Shown: piece after piece, positions 18,255 through 26,188 of the stretch
Position numbering within the stretch: the first letter of the stretch is position 1
How the letters are laid out: every line of letters starts with the position of its first letter
Source: Derxia lacustris
GTDB taxonomy: Bacteria > Pseudomonadota > Gammaproteobacteria > Burkholderiales > Burkholderiaceae_E
Assembly: GCF_002105195.1 (NCBI RefSeq)
Contig: NZ_MUHU01000023.1
Location: 1-37,428 of the forward strand
Direction: 5' to 3'
Length of the DNA: 37,428 nucleotides
The notes under the pieces: generated by a model
The model's input: only the letters and a program-made list of their open reading frames with translations
The model's database searches: none
What the model was told of the DNA's origin: nothing
Program-made: the position numbers and the translations under genes

Positions 18255-19285
18255 GCCGAGGCTCCCGGCGCGCGGCGCGCCAGCCGGTTGACCAGGTCGC
18301 CCGCGAGATGGACCAGCCCGCGCGGCATCGCCGCCACGCAGGCGATGATCGCCAGCCCGAAACCGAGCTGCCAGTGGCGCGCGAAATCGCCGAACAGCGC
18401 CTCGCTCTGGAACAGCTCCTGCAGCGCCACGAAGGCGACCGCGCCCAGCACCGCGCCGCGCAGGCTGCCGAGCCCGCCGAGGATGCACATCACCAGCACC
18501 GCGCCCGACTGGTGCCAGCTCAGGCTTTCGGGGCTCACGAAGCCGTCCTTCACGGTCTGGAAGAAGCCGGCCAGCGCGGCCAGCACGGCGGCCAGCACGA
18601 AGATCGCGACCTTGTACGGATAGGTCGCGTAGCCGGTCGCGCGCATGCGGGTCTCGTTCACGCGCACGCCGGCCAGCGCGCGGCCGAAGCGGCTGTGCAG
18701 CACGAGGTTGAGGAAGACCAGCGTCGCGACCAGCGCCGCGAGCACCAGCCAGTAGAGCTGGGTGCGGTCCTCGGTATCGACCAGCGTGCTGCCGGCCACT
18801 TGCAGCAGCGGACGGAAGTAGAGATAGATGCCGTCGGTGCCGCCGGCCAGCCGGGTGTCGTGCGCGAGGTGGTAGGCCAGCTGCCCGAAGGCCAGCGTGA
18901 CCATGATGAAGTAGATGCCCTGGGACCGGAGCGTGAGCAGCCCGACCACGAGCGCATAGCCGGCCGCCGCGAGCATGGCCGCGCCCGCCAGCGTCAGCAG
19001 CGCGCCCGGCCCGGCGTCGGACGCGAGCAGCGCCGGCACATAGGCACCGATGCCGAAGAAGGCCGCATGGCCCAGCGACACGAGGCCGCTGTGGCCGACG
19101 AGCAGTTCGAGGCTCACGGCAAACAGCGCGAGCACCAGCACCTTGAGCACGAGGTCGATCTGCCAGCCCGGCGCGAGCAGCGGCAGCGCGACCAGCGCCA
19201 GCAGCGCCAGTGCATCGAAGCTGCCGCGACCGAGCCTGAACCACGGCAGGCCCGGCGGCGGCACGGGGGAGGAAAGGGTGTTCAT
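18251..19285 (-). CDS. ABC transporter permease, LivM type
   Basis: 344-aa membrane permease. Hydrophobic segments begin near residue 25. The LivM family block LVGHSGLVSLGHAAFFGIGA (about 62-81) and the later GSLRGAVLGA block are present. The ATG at 19285 gives a normal LivM length; the open frame to 19921 is a shadow of the LivH gene. It starts 11 bp after the LivH-type stop and overlaps the LivG-type start by 4 bp. Together with LivH it forms the inner-membrane channel. Confidence 0.89.
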   Translation of the reverse strand: MNTLSSPVPPPGLPWFRLGRGSFDALALLALVALPLLAPGWQIDLVLKVLVLALFAVSLELLVGHSGLVSLGHAAFFGIGAYVPALLASDAGPGALLTLAGAAMLAAAGYALVVGLLTLRSQGIYFIMVTLAFGQLAYHLAHDTRLAGGTDGIYLYFRPLLQVAGSTLVDTEDRTQLYWLVLAALVATLVFLNLVLHSRFGRALAGVRVNETRMRATGYATYPYKVAIFVLAAVLAALAGFFQTVKDGFVSPESLSWHQSGAVLVMCILGGLGSLRGAVLGAVAFVALQELFQSEALFGDFARHWQLGFGLAIIACVAAMPRGLVHLAGDLVNRLARRAPGASA

Positions 19286-19296
19286 CGTGGCTCCGT

Positions 19297-20175
19297 TCAG
19301 AACTGCTTGACGAGGCCCTGGGGCTTCCAGAGCAGGATCATGGCCATCGCCACATAGACCAGCGCACCGGCCAGCGAGGGAAAGAAGACCTTGCCGAAGG
19401 TGTCGACGAAGCCGACCAGCAAGGCCGCGATCAGCGCGCCGCGGATCGAGCCGATGCCGCCGATCACCACCACGACGAAGCACACGATGAGCACCTGCGC
19501 GCCCATGTTCGGGTACACCGACGACACCGGCGCCGCGATCATTCCGGCAAAGGCCGCGAGCGCCACGCCAATCGCGAACACCACGCGGTAGAGCCGCGCG
19601 ATGTCGATGCCCATGGCCTGCGCCATCGGTCGGTTGCTGGCGCCGGCGCGTACCTGCATGCCGAGCCGCGTGCGCGACAGCAGCAGATGCAGCGCCACGA
19701 TCAGCGCCAGGCACACGGCCGAGATGAACAGCCGGTAGACCGGATAGGTCATCGTCTCGCCGAGGCTGATGCTGCCGGCGAGCCAGGGCGGCGGGCTCAC
19801 GCCATGCACGTCGTTGCCGGCGATCAGGCTGCGCAGCTCCTCGAACACGAGGATCAGGCCGTAGGTCATCAGCACCTGCTGAAGATGGTCGCGCTGGTAC
19901 AGAAAGCTGAAGAAGCACCACTCCAGCAGCGCGCCGATCGCGAGCGACAGCACCAGGCCGACCAGCAGCGTCAGGCCGAAGCCGCCGCCCATGCGCTCGA
20001 CCACCGGCCCGAGCCCGAAGGCCAGATAGGCGCCGAGCATGTAGAAGCTGCCGTGCGCGAGATTGATGATCCCCATGATTCCGAAGATCAGCGTCAGCCC
20101 GCTCGCCACGAGGAACAGCAGCAGCCCGTACTGCACCGCGTTCAGGCTCTGGATGAGGAAGGTCGCCAAGTCCAT
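19297..20175 (-). CDS. ABC transporter permease, LivH type
   Basis: 292-aa membrane permease with about eight hydrophobic segments. The LivH family pattern is clear: N-terminal SGLTLIFGIMGIINLAHGSF (about 25-44), a central GMQVRAGASNRPMAQAMGI loop and C-terminal GGIGSIRGALIAALLVG. It lies 11 bp downstream of the substrate-binding protein gene and 11 bp upstream of the LivM-type gene. It forms the transport channel with LivM. Confidence 0.9.
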   Translation of the reverse strand: MDLATFLIQSLNAVQYGLLLFLVASGLTLIFGIMGIINLAHGSFYMLGAYLAFGLGPVVERMGGGFGLTLLVGLVLSLAIGALLEWCFFSFLYQRDHLQQVLMTYGLILVFEELRSLIAGNDVHGVSPPPWLAGSISLGETMTYPVYRLFISAVCLALIVALHLLLSRTRLGMQVRAGASNRPMAQAMGIDIARLYRVVFAIGVALAAFAGMIAAPVSSVYPNMGAQVLIVCFVVVVIGGIGSIRGALIAALLVGFVDTFGKVFFPSLAGALVYVAMAMILLWKPQGLVKQF

Positions 20176-20186
20176 CGCCGCGCCTT

Positions 20187-21377
20187 TTACGAAGCCGCGG
20201 GCATGCGGCAGCCGCGCGCCGGATCGGCGAGCGCCTTGATCGCCACGCCCTGCGACTTGTTCACGTTGCCGTCCACGCGGCGCAGATACACGTCCTGCAC
20301 CGGGTTGTGCGCCTTGCTGAACACGAAGGCGCCGCGCGGGCTGTCGATCCTGGCGGCTTCCATCGCGGCGATGAGTTCGCGCCGCTTGCTCGCGTCGCCG
20401 CCCACGGCCTTGAAGCCGACCGCGAGCGCCTGCGCCGCGTCATAGCCCTGCACCGCGTACACGTCCGGTTGCAGCTTCCAGGTCTTGGCGTAGGCGAGGC
20501 GGAAGGCGTCGTCGCGCGGCGTGCCGAGCGCATCGGCGTAGTGCAGCGTGGTGAACATTCCCTGCGCCGATTCGCCCTGCGCTTCGAGCGTGCCGTCGGT
20601 GAGGAAGCCCGGGCCGTAGAGCGGGATCGTCTTGCCGAGGCCGGCGGCGGCGTAGTCCTTGACGAACTTGACCGCGCCCGCGCCGGCAAAGAAGGCGTAG
20701 ACGGCATCGGGCTTGGCGGCCGCAATCTCGGTGAGGAGTGCCTGGAACTCGGCATTGGGGAAGGGCACGGTCAGGTCCTTCACGACCTCGCCGCCGCTCT
20801 TCTGCAAGCCTTCGGCGAAGCCCTTGACCGACTCGTCGCCGGCCGCGTACTTCCAGGTGACGGTGACGACCTTCCTGTGCCCGCGCTGGCCGACGACCGT
20901 GCCCATCGTGTAGGCCGGCTGCCAGTTGCTGAACGAGGTGCGGAAGATGTTCGGCGCGCACATCGGCCCGGTGATCGCGTCGGCGCCGGCGTTGGGGATG
21001 ACCAGCAGCGTGCCGCTTTCCTTTGCCGCGCGCGCCATCGCCATCGCCACGCCCGAATGCACGGTGCCGACGATCACGTCGACCTGATCGCGCTTGATGA
21101 GCTTGCCGACGTTGTCCACCGCCTTCGACGGATCGGACTCGTCGTCGACGCGCACGTACTCGACCTCGCGGCCGCCGAACCTGCCGCCCTGTTCCTGCAC
21201 CTGGAGCCGGAAGCCGTTCTCGATGGCGGTGCCGAGCGCGGCATAGGTGCCGCTGTAGGGCAGCATGAAGCCGACCTTGATTTTGGCCGGCGCGGTCTGC
21301 GCACCGGCAGCCGACGACAGCGACAGGCAGATCGAAAGGGCGAGCGCGGCTCGCCGGCGCCCGAAGGTGCTGGTCAT
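20187..21377 (-). CDS. Periplasmic substrate-binding protein of the HAAT ABC importer
   Basis: 396-aa binding protein. A signal peptide with RRR near residue 7-9, a hydrophobic core and cleavage after AAGA (about residue 26) is followed by the type-1 periplasmic fold start KIKVGFMLPYSGTYAALG. The rest follows the leucine-binding-protein family pattern (two lobes; GYDAAQALAVGFKAVGG near the C-terminus). Ligand cannot be read directly. Association with benzoate-CoA ligase and the box genes, and the resemblance to binding proteins found in aromatic acid clusters, favour benzoate or a substituted benzoate. AGGAGACAACC precedes the ATG. It lies 80 bp after the hydrolase gene. Confidence 0.86.
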   Translation of the reverse strand: MTSTFGRRRAALALSICLSLSSAAGAQTAPAKIKVGFMLPYSGTYAALGTAIENGFRLQVQEQGGRFGGREVEYVRVDDESDPSKAVDNVGKLIKRDQVDVIVGTVHSGVAMAMARAAKESGTLLVIPNAGADAITGPMCAPNIFRTSFSNWQPAYTMGTVVGQRGHRKVVTVTWKYAAGDESVKGFAEGLQKSGGEVVKDLTVPFPNAEFQALLTEIAAAKPDAVYAFFAGAGAVKFVKDYAAAGLGKTIPLYGPGFLTDGTLEAQGESAQGMFTTLHYADALGTPRDDAFRLAYAKTWKLQPDVYAVQGYDAAQALAVGFKAVGGDASKRRELIAAMEAARIDSPRGAFVFSKAHNPVQDVYLRRVDGNVNKSQGVAIKALADPARGCRMPAAS

Positions 21378-21457
21378 GGTTGTCTCCTCTTGGGTGGCTT
21401 GGGTCGGCGGCCGGTCTGTGCCGGCTCGCCGGGGTGCGGCTTGCGTTGCGGTGGAAA

Positions 21458-22312
21458 TCAGCAGGGCGGCGTGGCGCTTGCAACCGAGCCCACGCCGTGG
21501 CGGCGCAGGAAGGCGACCGCCGCGCGTTCGAGCGCGTCGGGCTGGTCGCGGTGCGGCGAATGGCGGCAGTCGGGGATTTCAAGCAGCTCGGTCTGCGGCG
21601 CGTACTTGGCGATGTCGCGGATCTGCGCCAGCGAGCCGTACTCGTCGTCGACGCCCTGCACCGCGAGCAGCGGGCAGGCGATGTGTGCCAGCAGCGGCTC
21701 GATGTTCCAGTCGCGGAAGGCCGGGTCGAGCCAGATGTCGTTCCAGCCGAGAAAGGCCGAGGCCGGATCGGCGTGATGCCTGGCGAGCTTGTGGCGCAGG
21801 TCGGTCGCATGCCAGGCGTCGCGCGCCTGCTCGATGCTGGCGATGGTCAGGTCCTCGACGAAGATGTGCGGCGCCACCGCGATCACGCCGCCGACGAGAT
21901 CGGGAAACGTCGCCGCGTGGATCAGCGCGATCGAGCCGCCGTCGCTGTGGCCGAACAGCCAGGGCGGCTTGCGCGCGGCGTCGATGCCGACGGCCGCGAG
22001 CAGCTGCGGCAGCACCTCGACCGCTTGCACTTGCAGGAAGTCCGGCCCCCAGCGCTCGTCGGCCGGGCGCGGCGTCGATTGGCCGTAGCCGGCGCGCGAC
22101 CAGACCAGCCCGCGCAGGCCGGCGGCGCGGCACAGGCGCTCGGGCCAGTCGCGCCACAGCGACAGCGAGCCGAGCCCTTCATGCAGAAAGACCATCGCCG
22201 GCGCGGCCGCATCGTCGACGCCGACCCATGCGGCCTCGACCTCGACCGCGCGGCCGGTCTGCGCCAGCGTCACGCGGAACGGCGCACGCGCGTCATTCAA
22301 CGTGATGGACAT
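21458..22312 (-). CDS. Alpha/beta hydrolase of the box cluster, function uncertain
   Basis: 284-aa alpha/beta-hydrolase fold protein. The nucleophile is Ser123 in GHSDGG, the oxyanion segment is HEGLGS (44-49), the acid is Asp222 or Asp223 (GVDDEYG), and the base is His251 or His254 (CRHSPHRDQP). There is no signal peptide, so it is cytoplasmic. Its ATG lies inside the 3' end of the benzoate-CoA ligase gene (20-bp overlap), indicating translational coupling. Comparable hydrolases occur in box clusters and have been considered lactonases or thioesterases. It could remove CoA from stalled intermediates or open a lactone side product. It does not look like a typical enol-lactone hydrolase (PcaD/CatD), whose nucleophile motif is usually G-x-S-M-G-G. 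Confidence 0.75.
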   Translation of the reverse strand: MSITLNDARAPFRVTLAQTGRAVEVEAAWVGVDDAAAPAMVFLHEGLGSLSLWRDWPERLCRAAGLRGLVWSRAGYGQSTPRPADERWGPDFLQVQAVEVLPQLLAAVGIDAARKPPWLFGHSDGGSIALIHAATFPDLVGGVIAVAPHIFVEDLTIASIEQARDAWHATDLRHKLARHHADPASAFLGWNDIWLDPAFRDWNIEPLLAHIACPLLAVQGVDDEYGSLAQIRDIAKYAPQTELLEIPDCRHSPHRDQPDALERAAVAFLRRHGVGSVASATPPC

Positions 22313-23888
22313 CGTGGCTCTCCTGCTCGCGCAGCTTGAAGCGCTGGATCTTGCCGGTCGCGGTCTTGGGCAGCTCGGCCACGAATTCGAGATAGCGCGG
22401 GTACTTGAACGGCGCGAGCCGGTCCTTCACGAAGGCCTTCAGCTCGGCTTCGAGCTCGGGCGTCGCGGTCTTGCCGGCGCGCAGCACGACGAAGGCCTTG
22501 GTCTTGACGAGGCCGTCGCGGTCGATCTTGCCGATGACCGCGACCTCGAGTACCGACGGATGCTCGATCAGCGCGCCCTCGACCTCGAACGGCGAGACGT
22601 AGAGGCCGCTGACCTTGAGCATGTCGTCGCTGCGGCCGGCGTAGACGTAGTAGCCGTCGGCGTCCTGCAGGTATTTGTCGCCGCTGCGCAGCCAGTCGCC
22701 GAGGAAGGTGCAGCAGGTCTTCTCGCGGTTGCTCCAGTACATGAGCGCGCTGCTCGGGCCCTTGATGTAGAGGTCGCCGACCTCGCCGCGCCTGACCGGT
22801 TGGCCATCGTCGCCGCGCAGTTCGAGTTCGTAGCCGGGCACGGGCTTGCCGGTGGTGCCGTAGCGCAGGTCGTCGGCGCTGTTGCTCAGGAAGATGTGCA
22901 GCATCTCGGTCGAGCCGATGCCGTCGAGGATCTTGGCGCGGTAGCGCGCGGTGAAGCGCTCGCCGATGTCGCGCGGCAGCGCTTCGCCGGCCGAGGCGCA
23001 GACGCGGAGCGCGACCGTGGCCGGATCGGGCGCATCGGCCGAGGCGAGCATCGACGCGAACAGCGTCGGCACGCCGCAGAACACGGTCGGCCGGTGATCG
23101 ACCAGGCGCTTGAACACGGCGGCCGGCGTGGGCCGGTCGGGCAGCAGCACGACGGTGGCGCCGGCGGTCAGCGGAAAGGTCAGGGAGTTGCCGAGGCCGT
23201 AGGCGAAGAACAGCTTCGCGGCCGAGAACACGATGTCGTTCTCGTTGAGCCTGAGCACCTGCTTGCCGTAGGTCTCGGCGGTCCACCACGGGTTGGCGTG
23301 GGTGTGGACCGTGCCCTTCGGCCGGCCGGTCGAGCCCGACGAATAGAGCCAGAAGCCGATGTCGTCGGGCCCGGTTGCGGCGGGCTCGATGCGCGGCAGC
23401 GCGGCCGCGACGAGCGAGCGGAAATCGTGGAAGCCCGGACCGTGACGCGTGGCCTCGGCGCCGTCGGCCGCGACGATCACATGCCGCACCTCGTGCTCGC
23501 CGGCGGCCATCGCCTCGCGGAAGATCGGCACCAGCGCATCGCAGGTGACGATGGCCTGGGCGCGCGAATGCCGCAGCATGTAGGCGTAGTCGCCGACGGT
23601 CAGCAGCGTGTTGACGGCCACCGGCACGACGCCCGCGTACATCGCGCCGAGGAAGGCGACCGGCCAGTCGCGCGTGTCGGGCAGCGCGAGCATCACGCGC
23701 TCCTCGCGCCGGATGTCGAGCTGGCCGAGCGCGGTCGCAAAGCGCCGGATGCCGTCGGCCAGGCGGCCGTAGCTCAGGCTGCCGCGGTCGTCGATGTAGG
23801 CCGGCTTGTCGGCGCGGCCCGCGTTCAGGTCGATCAGGTGCTGCGCGAAGTTGAACGCATCGGGCAAGGCGGCGTGCGGGTTGGACAT
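22293..23888 (-). CDS. bclA: Benzoate-CoA ligase
   Basis: 531-aa adenylate-forming enzyme that activates benzoate to benzoyl-CoA with ATP, the first step of the box pathway. The phosphate loop is YSSGSTGRPKG (182-192). The hinge YAGRSDDMLKVSG and the C-terminal PKTATGKIQR with catalytic Lys513 are present. Segments such as FNFAQHLIDLNAGRADKPAY near the N-terminus and WTAETYGKQVLRLNEND match benzoate-CoA ligases. The ATG at 23888 was chosen because GGAGGAG precedes it; the frame continues to 23954 without a better start. It is 121 bp downstream of boxD. That spacer has short palindromes (23916-23925, 23974-23985) of unknown role. Confidence 0.93.
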   Translation of the reverse strand: MSNPHAALPDAFNFAQHLIDLNAGRADKPAYIDDRGSLSYGRLADGIRRFATALGQLDIRREERVMLALPDTRDWPVAFLGAMYAGVVPVAVNTLLTVGDYAYMLRHSRAQAIVTCDALVPIFREAMAAGEHEVRHVIVAADGAEATRHGPGFHDFRSLVAAALPRIEPAATGPDDIGFWLYSSGSTGRPKGTVHTHANPWWTAETYGKQVLRLNENDIVFSAAKLFFAYGLGNSLTFPLTAGATVVLLPDRPTPAAVFKRLVDHRPTVFCGVPTLFASMLASADAPDPATVALRVCASAGEALPRDIGERFTARYRAKILDGIGSTEMLHIFLSNSADDLRYGTTGKPVPGYELELRGDDGQPVRRGEVGDLYIKGPSSALMYWSNREKTCCTFLGDWLRSGDKYLQDADGYYVYAGRSDDMLKVSGLYVSPFEVEGALIEHPSVLEVAVIGKIDRDGLVKTKAFVVLRAGKTATPELEAELKAFVKDRLAPFKYPRYLEFVAELPKTATGKIQRFKLREQESHDVHHVE

Positions 23889-24009
23889 GGCTCCTCCAAT
23901 CTCTCTTTGGCTTGCGGTCCGGACCGGTCTGGCGCCGCTCTCGGGGTGCTGCATGGGATTTGCGATGCGCTCGTCCGGCGCCGGAGTGCGGCGGGCGAGC
24001 GCTGCGGCG

Positions 24010-25575
24010 TCAGGCGGAGGTGGCGAGCGGCGCGATCGCGTCGAGCACGCCGGTGGCGGCCTGGATTGCGCAGCGTCGGTGATAGAAGCCGAGCCCGCGC
24101 AGGCCGCCCAGTTCCTCGCCGCCGCCCGCGCGGCCCGGGCCGCCGTGCAGCGATTGCGGCATCACGTTGCCGTGGCCAGTGTGGAGCGATCCGGCCTCGG
24201 GCGACACGACATGCAGACGACCGTGCGCGTCGGCCAGTTCGAGGCAGCTCGCGCCGAGCGTGGCCGCGTCGGCGCCGTAGAGCGACGCGACCAGCGAGCC
24301 GCCGCCGCGCCGGATCAGCGCATGCGCGTCGGCGAGGCTGCGATAGGGCAGCAGCGTCGCGACCGGGCCGAACACTTCCAGATCGTGGACGAGGCTTGCG
24401 GCCTGCGGATCGCGCGCGCCGAGCAGCGTCGGGCCGACGCAGGCGGCGATGGCCGGATCGGCATCGACGAGTTCGTGCGTGGCGCCGTCGTGCAGCAGCT
24501 CGGCCACCTCGCGCAGCGCGGCGATGCCGTTGCGCACCGTCGCCGCCTGCTCGCGGCTCACGAGCGAGCCCATGCGCGTGGCTTCGTTGCGCGGATTGCC
24601 GACCTTGATCGCGGCGAGCTTCGCGCCGATGGCCTGCGCCGCCGCGTCGTAGTGCTCCGCCGGCACGAACACGCGGCGGATCGCGGTGCATTTCTGGCCC
24701 GCCTTCACCGTCATCTCGCGCACGACCTCGCGCACGAACAGGCCGAAGGCTTCGCTGTCGGGCGCGGCGTCGGGCATGAGCAGCGCCGAGTTCAGGCTGT
24801 CGGCCTCGACGTTGAGCCGCACCGACTGCTCGCGGAACGCGGGGTGCTGGCGGATGGTCGCGCCGGTCGCGGCCGAGCCGGTGAACGACACCACGTCCTC
24901 GCCGGCGAGCGCATCGAGCAACCCGGCCGAGCCGCCGCAGACGATGGACAGCGCGCCCGCGGGCAGCACGCCGGCCGCGATCACGTCGGCGACCATCTTC
25001 TGCGTGAGCCAGGCGGTTGCGGTCGCGGGCTTGACGATGACCGGCACGCCCGACAGCAGCGCGGGCGCGGCCTTTTCCCACAGACCCCAGGCCGGGAAGT
25101 TGAACGCGTTGATGAACAGCGCCACGCCGCGCAGCGGCAGCAGCACATGCTGCGAGCGGAAGCCGTCTTCCTTGCCGAGCTTCACCGCCGGCCCGTCGAG
25201 CAGCGCGCGCGCCGGGCCGAGCGCCGCGCCCGTCTTCGCGTACCAGCCGAGCGTGAAGATCGCGCCGTCGATGTCGACCGCGTTGTCGCCCCGGGTGCCG
25301 CCGGAGTTGGCGGTCGCGATGGCTTCGTACTCGGCGCGGTGCGCCTGCAAGACCTTGACGACGGCGCCGAGCATGGCCGCGCGCTCGCCGTAGGTCATTG
25401 CGCGCAACGCGGCGCCGCCGGTCTCGCGCGCAAACGCGAACGCCGCCGGCAGGTCGAGCCCGGCGTTCGACACGCGCACCAGTTCGTCGCCCGTCACCGG
25501 ATCGAACAGCGCCGTGCCGGCGCCTTCGCCCGCGACCCAGCGGCCGCCGACGTGATTGGAAAGCAGTTCGCTCAT
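24010..25575 (-). CDS. boxD: 3,4-Dehydroadipyl-CoA semialdehyde dehydrogenase
   Basis: 521-aa aldehyde dehydrogenase of the box/PaaN type, which oxidises the CoA-linked semialdehyde released by BoxC to 3,4-dehydroadipyl-CoA, with NADP+ in characterised members. Visible residues: Asn159 ([11 protein letters not shown]), Lys182 ([12 protein letters not shown]), FTGSAATG (231-238), Glu257 (NVEADS) and Cys296 ([10 protein letters not shown]). The region [14 protein letters not shown] and the long C-terminal part ending in [12 protein letters not shown] distinguish it from the benzaldehyde-type enzyme at 3141-4604. It lies 6 bp after the cupin gene. The [13 protein letters not shown] start is typical of the family. 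Confidence 0.92.
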   Translation of the reverse strand: MSELLSNHVGGRWVAGEGAGTALFDPVTGDELVRVSNAGLDLPAAFAFARETGGAALRAMTYGERAAMLGAVVKVLQAHRAEYEAIATANSGGTRGDNAVDIDGAIFTLGWYAKTGAALGPARALLDGPAVKLGKEDGFRSQHVLLPLRGVALFINAFNFPAWGLWEKAAPALLSGVPVIVKPATATAWLTQKMVADVIAAGVLPAGALSIVCGGSAGLLDALAGEDVVSFTGSAATGATIRQHPAFREQSVRLNVEADSLNSALLMPDAAPDSEAFGLFVREVVREMTVKAGQKCTAIRRVFVPAEHYDAAAQAIGAKLAAIKVGNPRNEATRMGSLVSREQAATVRNGIAALREVAELLHDGATHELVDADPAIAACVGPTLLGARDPQAASLVHDLEVFGPVATLLPYRSLADAHALIRRGGGSLVASLYGADAATLGASCLELADAHGRLHVVSPEAGSLHTGHGNVMPQSLHGGPGRAGGGEELGGLRGLGFYHRRCAIQAATGVLDAIAPLATSA

Positions 25576-25581
25576 GACGGC

Positions 25582-26049
25582 TCAGCTCCGGTGGAATTCG
25601 ATGGCGCCTTCCGGCAGCAGATAGAGCACCAGCGCGCGTCCGCCCGAGACGGTCGGGCGGTGCTGGCTGCCCGGGCCGTAGACGACCCAGCCGGCGCCGT
25701 GGCCGTCGAAGCGCGCATCGCCGTCGAGCGGCATGACGAGATCGATCTCGCCATTGGGATGCGTGTGCAGCGGGCCGGCCAGATCGGTCATGTCGACCAC
25801 GTCGACCGAGAAGCGGTGGGTCGCGTCGTCGGCCCTGAGGACGCGGCCGTACCTGAGGCCGCCGCCTTCGCGGTCGCACATCCAGCCTTCGGCGATGCCT
25901 TGCCGGCAGGCATCGAGCACGGCGCGGTAGCCGGGGCTGGCCGGACCCAGCTCGGCATTGAGCCGGGCCGCCAGCGCCGCATCGAGCGGCGCGCCGGAAA
26001 GGGTGGAAGTGATGCCCTGAATCAGTGTGCGAAACTCTTCGACTGCCAT
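25582..26049 (-). CDS. Metal-binding cupin protein (DUF4863 / hydroxylaminobenzoate lyase-like)
   Basis: 155-aa protein that I match to the DUF4863 family, which includes 4-hydroxylaminobenzoate lyase (PnbB) of nitrobenzoate degraders. The C-terminal half is a cupin with a full set of metal ligands: His95, His97 and Glu101 (LHTHPNGE) and His130 (YGPGSQH). The N-terminal 60 residues are helical. It is the first gene of the leftward box operon, directly behind the divergent promoter with the TGCA operators, 6 bp before boxD. AAGG lies before the ATG. No nitrobenzoate genes are present, so a role in benzoyl-CoA metabolism is more likely than nitro chemistry. The exact reaction is unknown. Confidence 0.7.
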   Translation of the reverse strand: MAVEEFRTLIQGITSTLSGAPLDAALAARLNAELGPASPGYRAVLDACRQGIAEGWMCDREGGGLRYGRVLRADDATHRFSVDVVDMTDLAGPLHTHPNGEIDLVMPLDGDARFDGHGAGWVVYGPGSQHRPTVSGGRALVLYLLPEGAIEFHRS

Positions 26050-26091
26050 TTGAGTGCCTTGCGCGAGTGGATTCGACGCTGGCAGCCCCTT

Positions 26092-26111
26092 GGTTTATGC
26101 AAGATACTGCC
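26092..26111 (-). promoter_or_regulatory. Box operator, left copy (leader of the cupin-boxD-bclA operon)
   Basis: On the minus strand the site reads GGCAGTATCTTGCA (26111-26098), then TAAACC. The TGC elements are 10 bp apart as in the other copies. Its flank TGCATAAACC is repeated exactly, in inverted orientation, at 26164-26173. It lies just downstream of the predicted leftward transcription start. Confidence 0.55.
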
Positions 26112-26124
26112 TGTCGTTCGCTGC

Positions 26125-26154
26125 AATTTAGGGCCTTGGTTTGAGATGCGTCAA
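26125..26154 (-). promoter_or_regulatory. Predicted sigma-70 promoter of the leftward box operon
   Basis: On the minus strand: TTGACG (26154-26149), an 18-bp spacer and TAAATT (26130-26125). The -35 is embedded in TGCTTGACG, the same 9-mer found at the boxC promoter. The start would be near 26118, leaving a leader of about 70 nt before the ATG at 26049, with the left operator inside it. Confidence 0.45.
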
Positions 26155-26164
26155 GCACTATAGT
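26136..26164 (+). promoter_or_regulatory. Predicted sigma-70 promoter of boxR
   Basis: TTGGTT (26136-26141), a 17-bp spacer and TATAGT (26159-26164, five of six consensus bases). The -10 lies inside the right operator copy, so a bound repressor would block it; this suits autoregulation of boxR. The predicted start is near 26171, about 18 nt before the TTG start codon. Confidence 0.5.
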
Positions 26165-26173
26165 GCATAAACC
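26154..26173 (+). promoter_or_regulatory. Box operator, right copy (boxR promoter)
   Basis: AGCACTATAGTGCATAAACC. The core GCACTATAGTGC (26155-26166) is a perfect 12-bp palindrome, and the last ten bases mirror the left copy at 26092-26101. It overlaps the boxR -10 element. Confidence 0.6.
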
Positions 26174-26188
26174 GATCAGGATTCACCC

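Noticed and set aside
21458..22312. Considered calling the alpha/beta hydrolase the missing enol-lactone hydrolase (CatD)
   Set aside because: Nucleophile motif GHSDGG and coupling to the CoA-ligase gene do not fit CatD/PcaD; it belongs to the box operon, not the cat operon.
23889..24009. Possible separate promoter for bclA in the 121-bp boxD-bclA gap
   Set aside because: No convincing -35/-10; the TGCA and TGCG there are 11 bp apart, not 10, so they do not fit the box operator. Only short palindromes are present.
22302..26163. Very long plus-strand open frames (768 and 785 aa) opposite bclA, boxD and the cupin gene
   Set aside because: They run antisense to three intact enzymes and show only Arg/Ala/Gly/Val-rich shadow sequence.
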